Shown piece by piece: positions 1-8,552 of a stretch of DNA of 64,000 bases; position 1 is the first letter of the stretch; each line of letters opens with the position of its first letter. The notes beneath the pieces are model-generated. The model saw nothing but the letters and a program-made list of their open reading frames with translations. It searched no databases and had not been told where the DNA came from. A program made the position numbers and the translations under genes. Source of the DNA: Streptococcus porci DSM 23759 (lineage in GTDB: Bacteria; Bacillota; Bacilli; Lactobacillales; Streptococcaceae); the NCBI RefSeq assembly GCF_000423765.1, contig NZ_AUIP01000010.1, forward strand, positions 40,268 to 104,267, written 5' to 3'.

Positions 1-189
1 GCCGTCAACCAATGTCTTAAAAGCAAACGGAGCAAAGCCCGTTTCTGTTGCCACGACGAGCTTTCCGCTCTTTTGAACGGTTATCAAGCTATTGTCTTTA
101 GTTGATTCGCTCTGCGATTGACAAGCAGCCAGAAACAGACTGAATAGGAAAACCAGTAAAATGTGAATTGATTTTTGACACTTCTTCAT
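1..189 (-). CDS. Solute-binding lipoprotein of an ABC transporter (5' part only)
   Basis: The first 63 codons of a leftward gene that runs off the window. The product begins with a positively charged stretch (MKKCQKS), a hydrophobic core and a lipobox LAAC ending at Cys23, so it should be exported and lipidated. After a short polar linker comes VQKSGKLVVATETGFAPFAF, which is the usual beginning of family-3 solute-binding proteins for polar amino acids. Substrate cannot be told from this fragment. It has its own good promoter (TTGACA, 17 bp, TAAAAT) just upstream. A family-3 binding protein is the best reading; other cluster-3 binding proteins are possible. Confidence 0.75.
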   Translation of the reverse strand, partial: MKKCQKSIHILLVFLFSLFLAACQSQSESTKDNSLITVQKSGKLVVATETGFAPFAFKTLVDG

Positions 190-217
190 AGGGATACCTC
201 TTTTGGAATTTTTATAC

Positions 218-246
218 ATTTTATAGCATTTTTATCCCATTGTCAA
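218..246 (-). promoter_or_regulatory. Promoter of the solute-binding lipoprotein gene
   Basis: On the minus strand TTGACA (241-246) and TAAAAT (218-223) are separated by exactly 17 bp, and the ATG lies about 30 nt downstream. Seen directly; no operator recognised. Confidence 0.7.
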
Positions 247-261
247 GTATAAATATAAAAA

Positions 262-300
262 TAAAAAAAGCCACATACTCCAAGGCAGGGCTCTTATGAA
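262..300 (-). terminator. Probable terminator of the glycosyltransferase gene
   Basis: The minus strand can pair AAGAGCC with GGCTTTT, followed by a run of T. It lies just after the stop codon of the leftward GT2 gene. The stem is short with a long loop, so strength is uncertain. Confidence 0.5.
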
Positions 301-316
301 TCTCTTTATGTCAATC

Positions 317-1330
317 TTAGTTGAAGCCATAAATCCGCCTTACCACGCGGTAAACTCCATTTGCCACCTTACGGCTAGGGTAAACTGAAGGCTTCACCAG
401 CTGCCCCAAAAGACCGGTACGGATTTCGCGATAAAGTTTTGGCTTGCTTTCCTTGATGTAGGCCCAAAGTTCTTGCTTTTTGGACAAATGCTCTGCCGTT
501 CCTGCTCGATTGAGGAGGGCAGAAGAAATGGCAGTGGTGATTTCCACATGATTGAGAAGATAGGTGCGGAGCTTCTGATTATCGATGTTATCCTCATCAA
601 ATTGATTCACCAGAAGTTTATTAACCTTGAGTTGCTGATCAATGCGCTGAATCATAACCGCTTCATTGACAGATTGGTCTTCACGACCGATAAAGTAACG
701 GTAAAAGTCTACTGGTAGGTAGTACATGCTCTTAACAGCCTGAAGTGGCGTAAAGACGAAAAGATTGTCCACATAGAAGGTGTGTTCTGGCAGGACAAAA
801 TCAACCTTACGCAAAAGCTCCGTGCGGTAGATGAGCGAGTGCATCATCATGTACTGGCCACGGCCAAAATCCCCAATCTCATCCCAACCAAAGACACGCC
901 CTTCTGGTAAAATACCATCGTAGCGCATGCTTTTTTTACGAGAAAGCCCCTCTTTTTCATAGACAAAATTTGAGATAAAGGCATCAACAGGTGTTCCCTC
1001 CTCATTGAGGCGAGTCAAGGTCTCCAAAATTTTAAGGTAGGCACGGCTATCAACCCAGTCATCACTGTCAACAACCTTGAAGTACTGACCTTTTGCCTCA
1101 CGGATACCAGTATTAACCGCTCCGCCATGTCCCTTATTTTCCTGATTAATCAAACGAACATTAGCAAATTGTGCTTCAAGCTGAGCGCCAATCTCTGCGG
1201 TGTTGTCGCTTGACCCATCATTAATAATCAAAATTTCAACCTGATCGCCCCCGATAACCAAGGAATTGACACAATAATGTAAGTACTCACTTGCATTGTA
1301 GGACGGAATGGCAATAGTTAATAACGTCAT
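317..1330 (-). CDS. Family 2 glycosyltransferase
   Basis: A 337-residue GT-A fold glycosyltransferase. The N-terminus TIAIPSYNASEYL is the nucleotide-sugar binding strand of GT2, followed by LIINDGSSDNT, and KVVDSDDWVD supplies the metal-binding DxD-type motif around residue 95. No transmembrane segment is evident, so it is probably cytosolic or membrane-associated and transfers a sugar from a nucleotide or lipid donor to an unknown acceptor. I start it at the ATG at 1330, which has AAAGGAG six to seven bases upstream; an in-frame start 10 codons earlier lacks this. It lies 71 bp after a GH3 gene and in the same direction as a GtrA protein, suggesting a glycan-remodelling cluster. Confidence 0.85.
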   Translation of the reverse strand: MTLLTIAIPSYNASEYLHYCVNSLVIGGDQVEILIINDGSSDNTAEIGAQLEAQFANVRLINQENKGHGGAVNTGIREAKGQYFKVVDSDDWVDSRAYLKILETLTRLNEEGTPVDAFISNFVYEKEGLSRKKSMRYDGILPEGRVFGWDEIGDFGRGQYMMMHSLIYRTELLRKVDFVLPEHTFYVDNLFVFTPLQAVKSMYYLPVDFYRYFIGREDQSVNEAVMIQRIDQQLKVNKLLVNQFDEDNIDNQKLRTYLLNHVEITTAISSALLNRAGTAEHLSKKQELWAYIKESKPKLYREIRTGLLGQLVKPSVYPSRKVANGVYRVVRRIYGFN

Positions 1331-1401
1331 ACTAAACTCCTTTGTAACCTTCTCACGCAAGAAGAAAGAAGGCGAAACATACGCCTCCTATATTATCACA
1401 T

Positions 1402-3813
1402 TTAGACTTTTTTCGCCACTAGCGCCCTGTCAGCCTTACGTTTTTGACGAAAGGCTTTGAAGGTTTGGGACAATCCACGCCAAAAATGTCCGTTTACGAT
1501 GGTCAAGATTCCCTCAACCATAGCCATATCGATGTTTCCACCCGTCATCTTGGCAAGGGCACGAAAAGGCATATTGTAAAGAAAGAGCAGGTTTAAGTCT
1601 GGTTTGCCGTTTTTCTCGGCTCTGGCTAAAAGCCTGCGCAGGATTCGAGCAACCAATCGAGCCAAACCGCTCTTGGCAAAAGCCATTTGAGATAACGCAT
1701 CATTTATGCGGAGCTTTTGTCCCTTTATCCAGTTTTCTTTTGGTACCGAGCGACCTAGCAATCGGGCAAACTCTTCGTCGGGCACATTGAGGACAGAGGC
1801 TGTGTAATAGCTTGGCAAGTCAAGTTCTGGAATATTCTCTGTCGTTCCCTCTTGAGCCATTTGACCAGTTAGTCGGATATCAGACACGCTTGAACCAAGC
1901 ATAATATCATAAACTCCTGCTTCAACCTCAAAACGTCTTGTCAAGGTATTGTAGTATCGAAAAGTCTTATCGTCAAAGCCAATAAAGACTTGCTGACTCT
2001 CGCCTGCCTCCAGATACACTTTGGCAAAGCCTTTGAGTTCTTTTCTAGCTCGGTAAAGGTTACTTGCGCCAGCACCGATATAGAGCTGAGCAACTTCTGA
2101 TCCTGCACAATTTCCTGTATTTGTCAGGGTGAAGCGGACGCCATTTTCCAAAATGACCAAGTCGCTATAAGCGAAGTTCGTGTAGCTGAGCCCGTAGCCA
2201 TAAGGGTACTTGACCGGTGTCTGAGCAGTTTCAAAATAACGGTAGCCAACATAAAGCCCTTCGCGGTAAAGTGAATAATCCCCTTGTGCTGGGTAATCAA
2301 GTGACGATGGTACATCTGAGATAGCTAGTGGGTAGGTCTCACTCAGCTTACCGCTAGGATTATAGAGACCTGTCAACACATCAAGCATCGCTCCTGCACC
2401 AGCTTGACCTGATAAGTATCCGTGAACCAAACCTTTGACCTTGACATCCCAGTTAAGGTCAACGACAGAACCAGCCGACAGAACAACAATAATTTTGTCG
2501 GTCACTTTTGATAATTCGTCTAAAAGTGTCAGCTGATTGGTAGGTAGGGAAATGTGGTGGCGATCAAGCCCCTCACTCTCGCTGATTTCATCTAGACCGA
2601 GATAGAGAAGCGTCACATCAGCTTTTTTTGACAGTTCCACTGCTTCTGAGACCAAAACTTGATTTGCCATATCGGTACGCTCATAGCCCTTGGCGACTCC
2701 AAGGACATCCAAATCATAGTCTTTGATGATATCAATCGTTTTATCTAGCTTACTTGGATTGATAAGAGAAGAACCAGCCCCTTGATAGCGCGGTTCTGAG
2801 GCAAATTCCCCAACCAAGGCCACCTTAGTTTTAGGAGAAAGAGGAAGGATATTGTCCTCATTTTTCAAAAGCACAATGCTTTCACGCGCGGCTTTTTGAG
2901 CCAAGCGGTGCTGGGCTTCCATATCAACAGTCACCTTGTCAGCTTCAGCAAGCTCAAGAATGACATCTAAAAATTCATCCACGCGCTCGTTTAGCTCCGC
3001 CTCATTGAGACGTCCAGAAGCCACCGCATCAATCAGCTCTCTCTGTCCAACTGTTCCCGTGCTTGGCATTTCCAAGTGACTACCATTTTCAACGCCTAAA
3101 ACATGATTATTTGAACCGCCCCAATCTGAAACGACAAAACCATCAAACCCCCACTCATCACGTAGAATGTCGCGCAAGAGATGACGGTCTTCATTAGCAT
3201 AGATGCCGTTGATTTTGTTATAAGCTGTCATGATAGACTTAGCTTGTCCTTCCTTGACCGCAATTTCAAAGCCGGTCGTATAAATTTCGCGGAAGGTACG
3301 CTCATCCACAACAGAATCTGACGACATCCGTTTAAGTTCTTGGCTGTTGGCTGCAAAGTGTTTTGGACAAGCAGCTACGCCTTGTGATTGAATGCCTCGG
3401 ATCATTGCGGCAGCCATTTTACCAGCCTGATAAGGGTCTTCGCTGTAATATTCAAAGTTACGACCACACATAGGGTTGCGCTTAATATTAAGTCCAGGAC
3501 CTAGAACAACATTAACACCCAATTTATTAGCCTCAGCTCCAAGTGCAGAGCCAACCTCCTCGAGCAAATCCTGGTCCCAACTATTGGCAAGGGTCGCAGC
3601 TGTCGGAAAACAAGTCGCTGGCACAGAAGCATTGAGGCCCAAATGGTCACCCGCCCCCTCCTGCTTACGAATGCCATGAGGCCCGTCTGATAGGAAGATA
3701 CTAGGCACACCCTCCTCTTCAAAATCTACCGTTTCCCAAGTCGTCCGACCTGACATAAGCGCAGCCTTTTGCGCCAACGTTAATCGGTCAATAATCTCTT
3801 GATGTTTCAACAT
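1402..3813 (-). CDS. Glycoside hydrolase family 3 (beta-glucosidase type), canonical domain order
   Basis: An 803-residue GH3 enzyme without signal peptide, hence cytosolic. The N-terminal barrel contains LSDGPHGIR, GRNFEYYSEDP, KHFAANSQE and the nucleophile motif VVSDWGG (Asp230). The second, sandwich domain contains SESEGLDRH with the probable acid/base Glu near 414, then YPYGYGLSYTNF and a fibronectin-III-like domain. About 130 extra residues follow, rich in basic amino acids. The family releases terminal beta-linked glucose or related sugars; the substrate is not predictable. I chose the ATG at 3813 because GAGGTG lies at the right distance; the in-frame GTG two codons earlier overlaps that ribosome site. 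Upstream is a weak cre-like site, hinting at CcpA control. Confidence 0.88.
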   Translation of the reverse strand: MLKHQEIIDRLTLAQKAALMSGRTTWETVDFEEEGVPSIFLSDGPHGIRKQEGAGDHLGLNASVPATCFPTAATLANSWDQDLLEEVGSALGAEANKLGVNVVLGPGLNIKRNPMCGRNFEYYSEDPYQAGKMAAAMIRGIQSQGVAACPKHFAANSQELKRMSSDSVVDERTFREIYTTGFEIAVKEGQAKSIMTAYNKINGIYANEDRHLLRDILRDEWGFDGFVVSDWGGSNNHVLGVENGSHLEMPSTGTVGQRELIDAVASGRLNEAELNERVDEFLDVILELAEADKVTVDMEAQHRLAQKAARESIVLLKNEDNILPLSPKTKVALVGEFASEPRYQGAGSSLINPSKLDKTIDIIKDYDLDVLGVAKGYERTDMANQVLVSEAVELSKKADVTLLYLGLDEISESEGLDRHHISLPTNQLTLLDELSKVTDKIIVVLSAGSVVDLNWDVKVKGLVHGYLSGQAGAGAMLDVLTGLYNPSGKLSETYPLAISDVPSSLDYPAQGDYSLYREGLYVGYRYFETAQTPVKYPYGYGLSYTNFAYSDLVILENGVRFTLTNTGNCAGSEVAQLYIGAGASNLYRARKELKGFAKVYLEAGESQQVFIGFDDKTFRYYNTLTRRFEVEAGVYDIMLGSSVSDIRLTGQMAQEGTTENIPELDLPSYYTASVLNVPDEEFARLLGRSVPKENWIKGQKLRINDALSQMAFAKSGLARLVARILRRLLARAEKNGKPDLNLLFLYNMPFRALAKMTGGNIDMAMVEGILTIVNGHFWRGLSQTFKAFRQKRKADRALVAKKV

Positions 3814-3865
3814 ATACACACCTCGATTTTTTTCTTAACTTTATGATAGCAAAGAGGCTCAGAAA

Positions 3866-3879
3866 ATAAAACGCTTTCT
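3866..3879. promoter_or_regulatory. Weak cre-like site upstream of the GH3 gene
   Basis: AGAAAGCGTTTTAT on the minus strand keeps the core of the CcpA operator (TGWAANCGNTNWCA) with three outer mismatches. It lies just upstream of an extended -10-like TGCTATCAT on the minus strand. Sugar hydrolase genes are typical CcpA targets, so this is plausible but unproven. Confidence 0.3.
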
Positions 3880-3999
3880 TCATAGGTTGACTGATTTTGA
3901 GCACAGATTGCAAAGCAAGATAAAGAGACTTAGACTAAAGATAAATCACCTGTCTCTCACATCACTCTGCTAGATAATATAAGCCCAAGGAGGCTCACC

Positions 4000-4083
4000 A
4001 TGACGAGCCAAACGAGGCTTTGTGCCACTTCCACTGCGTTTAAAACTGCTCAGACCAGCCTTTATGCAATCCGAAACATTTGA
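4000..4083 (+). other. Possible 27-residue small ORF with a strong ribosome binding site
   Basis: AAGGAGG sits six bases before an ATG that opens a 27-codon frame (begins MTSQTRLCATST, ends LYAIRNI). An AT-rich TAGATAATAT lies about 25 bases upstream. The peptide resembles nothing I recognise and has no membrane segment. It sits in a 390-bp gap between two leftward genes that otherwise contains only a 10-bp inverted repeat (4023-4032 and 4148-4157). It may be chance or a gene remnant. Confidence 0.25.
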
Positions 4084-4202
4084 AACTTCAACTCAAAACT
4101 TAGCCCTAGTATTCCACCAAGAGGTTTCTGGCATCTGACAATCTTACGGAAGTGGCAAAAAGATACTGTCTCTACAGCTTCGAGGCTCTAAGCTCCTTTT
4201 CA

Positions 4203-4682
4203 TCATTTCATAATCACAAATTTCATCATCGGGTAGTTGATGACGACCTGAACGATAATATTAACCCAGTTAGCTAAGGTCTGCGCCCAACCAAGACCCA
4301 TTCCCCAACTTTGGAAAAGTGCAGTAGTGTAAGGGGGTAAGACAATTGATAAAATTCCCGCCACCACAACGGTCAAAATGTACCAATGTAAGGTCTTTGA
4401 AATGTCATTTTCAGCCCCAAAAACCAATTTACGTTGTACGATATAGTTCACCACCTGCGCTGCCACATAGGCCAACAAGAAGGACAAAAATCCATTTAAA
4501 CCACCGTTCTTAACTGGATATTGAAAAATAAACCAATTAAAGCTCTGCTTTGAAAAAGATGTAAAAAGAAAATGACTTCCTAACCAGAGCATACAAAAAT
4601 TCGTAATCGTTGCCACATTTGATAACACATTAAACTTAATAAACTCCCACAAATCTGGGTGTTTGTCAATCCATTCTTTCAT
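4203..4682 (-). CDS. GtrA-like small membrane protein
   Basis: A 159-residue protein with four predicted transmembrane helices (about residues 17-40, 53-77, 88-110 and 122-145 by hydrophobicity). FIKFNVLSNVATITNFCMLWL and the closing ANWVNIIVQVVINYPMMKF match the GtrA family, whose members are thought to flip polyprenyl-linked sugars or act as accessory proteins of surface glycosylation. It has AAGGAG before the ATG and lies 50 bp after a membrane-anchored GH3 gene, with a short hairpin in between. Together with the GT2 gene further down this points to synthesis or trimming of a cell-envelope glycan; that link is inference. Confidence 0.8.
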   Translation of the reverse strand: MKEWIDKHPDLWEFIKFNVLSNVATITNFCMLWLGSHFLFTSFSKQSFNWFIFQYPVKNGGLNGFLSFLLAYVAAQVVNYIVQRKLVFGAENDISKTLHWYILTVVVAGILSIVLPPYTTALFQSWGMGLGWAQTLANWVNIIVQVVINYPMMKFVIMK

Positions 4683-4705
4683 CTCTTTCTCCTTAAAATG
4701 AGAAA

Positions 4706-4721
4706 GCGTGATTTCTCACGC
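4706..4721 (-). terminator. Short intergenic hairpin, possible attenuating terminator
   Basis: GCGTGA and TCACGC form a 6-bp stem around a 4-base loop between the upstream GH3 gene and gtrA; on the minus strand it is followed by TTTCTCATTTT. The T tract is poor, so it more likely lowers than stops transcription, or stabilises mRNA. Confidence 0.4.
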
Positions 4722-4732
4722 CTTCAAAACTT

Positions 4733-7642
4733 TTAAGCTACTTCGTCTTCAGCTTTTTTGCCAGTTACCTTGATAAGTCCAAGACCTGTCAAGCCAATAA
4801 GAGCAACATTTCCAGCTACAAGAGCAACAATCCACCATTTTGTTTTTGGTTTATAGATGTCAAAGGCTGCAGAATGAGCAACTGTGTAGAGGATATTTTT
4901 AGAAGCACGACGAAGAGCTGTCACACCTTCTTCTGTACCTGTTGAAACTGCTGTTGGCATATCTCCAAGGGTTGACAACATGAGGTCACCTCCGTTGCGA
5001 ATGGCTTGGTCTGGACTCATGTACTCTTGACCGTCATAGTCTGTGATGACCATACCATGGAAGCCCCATTCTTTACGAAGCACTGTGTCAAGAAGGTCTT
5101 TATTACCACCAGCCCAAAGAGTTCCGATACGGTTAAATGATGACATGATAGCTGTCGCGCCACCTTCTTTGACGGGAATCTCAAAGGCTTTCAGGTAAAT
5201 TTCACGTATAGCTTGCTCGTTAGACCAAGTGGCAACACCTTCACGGTTATCTTCTTGGTCATTAAGGGCAAAGTGTTTGGTAAAGGTATAAACCCCATTT
5301 TCCAAGGCTTTAGCTACAAGAGCGCTAGCCATTTTACCAGAAATAAGAGGGTCTTCTGAGTAATACTCAAAGTTACGTCCTGAGAATGGTGAACGGTGAA
5401 TGTTTACAGCTGGTGCATACAGACCAACGATACCGTGTGCCAAAGCTTCTTTAGCAAAGGCATCTCCCATTTTTTCAGCAAGATCGGTGTTCCAAGTAGA
5501 AGCAACCACAACTTCTGAGTTATATTGAATACCTTTAATACCTTGGAAGATACCGTTGATACCAGCAGGTCCATCAAGATCAACCACTGCAGGTTTATCA
5601 ATTGACTTAACAGCACCAGTCGCATAGCCACCAAATCCAATCAATTTGGTCATCTCATCAACAGACATTTGAGCAACCAATTTGTCCCAACGTTCGTCAT
5701 CGTAGTCAGCACCGACAAGGTCAACCAAACGAAGGTTATTGTCTTTCGTCGCTACGTTATTAACTGGAGTTTCTGAGTTTTCGTCAATACGGAAGTTTTT
5801 ATTATCGATTTCTTCAGCGACTTGTGCGCTTGCTTCTTGGTCTTTGGTACGTTCAGTTTGTTCAGTACCTGCCCAGTCGTTACGGCTGAGGTATTTAATC
5901 TCACCAATAGCATATTCAAAAGCATTAGTTACTTCAGCTTTATCAGAGCTACGTTGTTTACGGACTTCTTTTGAAGCAACTGTGTAAGTTTCTGAATCAA
6001 TCACGTCGTGGGCATTGTTCATGAGTTTGATTTCATATTTTCCTGCATCAAGCACATAAGCTTTTTCAGTTTTGTAATCGTATGAAGCCAAATCATCACG
6101 GTCAAAGGCAATGGTCAGGTTGTCGCTTTGACCTGGTTCTAGGGTTTTAGTTTTGTCAAAACCAGCTAAAACAACATGAGATTTTTCAATTCCACCAGCT
6201 GTATATGGTGCTGTGTAGTAGATTTGAGCAACATCCTTACCAGCGACATCACCGGTATTGGTTACTTTAACAGTAACTTCAATCTTATCGCCAGCCTCTT
6301 TCATGCTAGTGATTTCTTTATCGAAGTTTGTATAGCTAAGTCCATATCCAAATGGGTATTGGACAGCCTTGTCGTAAGCAGCTTCGTCCATTTTGCCAGT
6401 AGCATTATCTACAAAGCGGGTTTCGTAGTAACGGTATCCAAGGTAAATACCTTCTTGGTAATTAACAAATTTGTAGTTAAATGTTTGTGGTTCTTTAGCA
6501 CCCCAAGGCGTTTTTTCATAGCTAATATTAGTATAGGAGAAGTCACCGGTATTCCAATAGGTTGGATTTGAGGTCATGTCGTAAGCGTAAGTATCCACCA
6601 AACGACCTGATGGGTTAACTTCACCAGAAAGGATTTTCGCTACTCCATTAAGACCTGTTGATCCTGGTCCACCAATCCAAAGAGCTGCATCTACACCTGC
6701 ATCTTCTAGGAAGCCTAACTCCATGGCATTTGACGAGTTAACTAAGACAACAACCTTGTCGAAGTTTTCAGTCACAGTCTTCAACATGTCTTTTTCAACA
6801 TCCTGAAGCTCAAGATAGTGCTTATCTTTATCACCTTGTTGGTATTCCGCCATGTTTTGTGGAAGGTCTGCACCCTCACCACCATTACGAGAAATAACAA
6901 CCACTGCGGTATCTGAGAACGCTTTGGCATTTTTCAGCAAATCTTCTGAATACTTATCCTTAGCTGGCTCGTAAATATTATAGTCACCACCATTGAGCGA
7001 GAAGATATTTCCTCCTTCTTTTTTAGGAAGATTTTCTTTATAAAAATCTGTCAATTCTGAATTGACTTCAAAACCAACACTTTCAAGACCTTGTTGCAAG
7101 TTTACATTTTTTGATTCATCTGCCGCACCTGAACCAGAGCCACCGTAAGTCACAGCCACTGATGAAATACCAAAGATATTGACTTTTGATGATTTTTTAA
7201 GTGGTAAGGTTTGGTCTTTATTTTCAAGCAGAACTGTTCCTTCTTCTTGGATCTCAGTTACCAAGTCTTTTGACACTTTTTCTGCGTCAGCAATTTTTCC
7301 ATCGTCTGCATAAGATGGCGCAAAGTAAGTATCAACAACATTGACAAACATATTAAGGGCGTAGTTAGCTCCAATGACCACAAGCCCAAGAAGAGATAAT
7401 AGGGTAAAACCAATTTTTTTCTTCTTACCTTTGAGTGATTTGTTTTTGATGATGCGGTAAACAGCAAAAGCTAGAAGCGCAACGATGGCTACAATAGCGC
7501 AAATCATTGTCGTCTTAACAATGCTTGCCGCATCCCAAGATTGGTATGAATCAGCATAATCAGATGCTGAAACTGGTGTGAAAACCGAACCTGCTGCCAC
7601 AACTGCTGTAAGAGCTGTTTTAGCGTGTTTTCTTGTTCTCAT
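4733..7642 (-). CDS. Membrane-anchored GH3 hydrolase with permuted domain order
   Basis: A 969-residue GH3 protein whose domains run in the reverse of the usual order. After an N-terminal signal-like segment and two membrane helices (about 42-65 and 77-103) comes the alpha/beta sandwich (EEGTVLLENKDQTLPL; NGGEGADLP near 255), then the YPFGYGLSYTNF/fibronectin-III-like part (about 425-560), a linker, and last the TIM barrel (DLDGPAGINGI, GRNFEYYSEDP, TKHFALNDQE) with nucleophile motif VITDYDG, Asp868. A final helix (936-957) and a charged tail close the protein, so the catalytic part is probably on the outer face, tethered at both ends. The ATG at 7642 has AGGAGG seven bases upstream. A cre-like site and a divergent two-component system lie upstream. 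Confidence 0.88.
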   Translation of the reverse strand: MRTRKHAKTALTAVVAAGSVFTPVSASDYADSYQSWDAASIVKTTMICAIVAIVALLAFAVYRIIKNKSLKGKKKKIGFTLLSLLGLVVIGANYALNMFVNVVDTYFAPSYADDGKIADAEKVSKDLVTEIQEEGTVLLENKDQTLPLKKSSKVNIFGISSVAVTYGGSGSGAADESKNVNLQQGLESVGFEVNSELTDFYKENLPKKEGGNIFSLNGGDYNIYEPAKDKYSEDLLKNAKAFSDTAVVVISRNGGEGADLPQNMAEYQQGDKDKHYLELQDVEKDMLKTVTENFDKVVVLVNSSNAMELGFLEDAGVDAALWIGGPGSTGLNGVAKILSGEVNPSGRLVDTYAYDMTSNPTYWNTGDFSYTNISYEKTPWGAKEPQTFNYKFVNYQEGIYLGYRYYETRFVDNATGKMDEAAYDKAVQYPFGYGLSYTNFDKEITSMKEAGDKIEVTVKVTNTGDVAGKDVAQIYYTAPYTAGGIEKSHVVLAGFDKTKTLEPGQSDNLTIAFDRDDLASYDYKTEKAYVLDAGKYEIKLMNNAHDVIDSETYTVASKEVRKQRSSDKAEVTNAFEYAIGEIKYLSRNDWAGTEQTERTKDQEASAQVAEEIDNKNFRIDENSETPVNNVATKDNNLRLVDLVGADYDDERWDKLVAQMSVDEMTKLIGFGGYATGAVKSIDKPAVVDLDGPAGINGIFQGIKGIQYNSEVVVASTWNTDLAEKMGDAFAKEALAHGIVGLYAPAVNIHRSPFSGRNFEYYSEDPLISGKMASALVAKALENGVYTFTKHFALNDQEDNREGVATWSNEQAIREIYLKAFEIPVKEGGATAIMSSFNRIGTLWAGGNKDLLDTVLRKEWGFHGMVITDYDGQEYMSPDQAIRNGGDLMLSTLGDMPTAVSTGTEEGVTALRRASKNILYTVAHSAAFDIYKPKTKWWIVALVAGNVALIGLTGLGLIKVTGKKAEDEVA

Positions 7643-7670
7643 GTGTGTTCCTCCTAAAATTTTCTTTTTT

Positions 7671-7684
7671 GAGAAGCGCTTACA
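7671..7684. promoter_or_regulatory. cre-like site upstream of the permuted GH3 gene
   Basis: TGTAAGCGCTTCTC on the minus strand has a perfect left half and core of the CcpA operator and three mismatches at the right end. It lies about 30 bp before the GH3 start codon, where binding would block transcription. Catabolite repression is inferred. Confidence 0.45.
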
Positions 7685-7754
7685 CAGACAATTTACCACC
7701 TCAACAAAAAAATGAAAACCCTTACTTCACATTCTGTCTTTTTCACTTCATAAC

Positions 7755-7784
7755 CTGTCAATTCCTTTTAAATTTTGCTATACT
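7755..7784 (+). promoter_or_regulatory. Promoter of the LytTR/GHKL two-component operon
   Basis: An extended -10 TGCTATACT ends at 7784, with TGTCAA 17 bp upstream as a weak -35. The response regulator ATG is at 7842. No LytTR direct repeat was identified with confidence in the shared intergenic region. Confidence 0.5.
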
Positions 7785-7841
7785 AGACAGGCAAACCATC
7801 CCTTTATTCTTATCCACTTGCTAGAAAGGAAGTCCTATCAG

Positions 7842-8552
7842 ATGCTGAAAATTGCCATTGTTGAAGATCAAAAAAACGAGCAGGAGCGCCTTGCTTCCTA
7901 TCTTAACACATCTTGTACATCACGAAACATTCCTCTCAAAATCGACTTTTTCAATGACGGCATCCACATCACCAGTGACTACCAACCTAAATATGATGTC
8001 ATTTATCTTGATGTGGAAATGGCAGTGCTAGATGGCATGTCTGCTGCTAAAAAGATACGTGAGCTAGACAAAGATGTCTTGATTGTCTTTGTGACCAATC
8101 ATTCTGGTGTCGCTATCCAAGGCTATTCTGTCGAAGCTATTGACTTCCTCCTCAAGCCACTAACACAATTCATTTTTGAAGAACATTTCAAAAAAATCTT
8201 GAGAAAACTCCCTAGCCACGAAGAAAAAGTTATCTTTATCAAAAGCAAGGGGCAAACCATCAAAGTCAAGCAGGATGACATCCTCTACGTTGAAAATCAA
8301 GGTCACCACGTCTATATTCACACTAAGAAAAAGACCATCTCTACCCTTAACTCCATGAAAAATATGGAGCAACTTCTAGATCAGAAGTCATTCTTTCGTT
8401 CAAACAACCACTACATCGTCAACTTGGCCCACATCGAGAAAGTTGACGGTAGCCTAGCCTATATCAGTGGTGAAAAGCTTCAAATCAGTCGCCCCAGAAA
8501 AAAAGCCTTCATGGAGGCTCTAACCAACTACATTGGAGATGAGATTCTATGA
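7842..8552 (+). CDS. LytTR-family response regulator
   Basis: A 236-residue regulator. The receiver domain starts KIAIVEDQKNEQERLASYL and carries the phosphoacceptor Asp57 in YLDVEM, with the conserved LLKPL near the end of the domain. The C-terminal half is a LytTR DNA-binding domain (ILYVENQGHHVYIHT, FFRSNNHYIVNLAHIEKV). I start it at the ATG at 7842, preceded by AAAGGAAG; the frame is open eight codons further. It overlaps the histidine kinase gene by ATGA, so the two are translationally coupled. LytTR regulators control bacteriocins, competence or wall genes; the target here is unknown, the divergent GH3 cluster being the obvious candidate. Confidence 0.9.
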   Translation: MLKIAIVEDQKNEQERLASYLNTSCTSRNIPLKIDFFNDGIHITSDYQPKYDVIYLDVEMAVLDGMSAAKKIRELDKDVLIVFVTNHSGVAIQGYSVEAIDFLLKPLTQFIFEEHFKKILRKLPSHEEKVIFIKSKGQTIKVKQDDILYVENQGHHVYIHTKKKTISTLNSMKNMEQLLDQKSFFRSNNHYIVNLAHIEKVDGSLAYISGEKLQISRPRKKAFMEALTNYIGDEIL

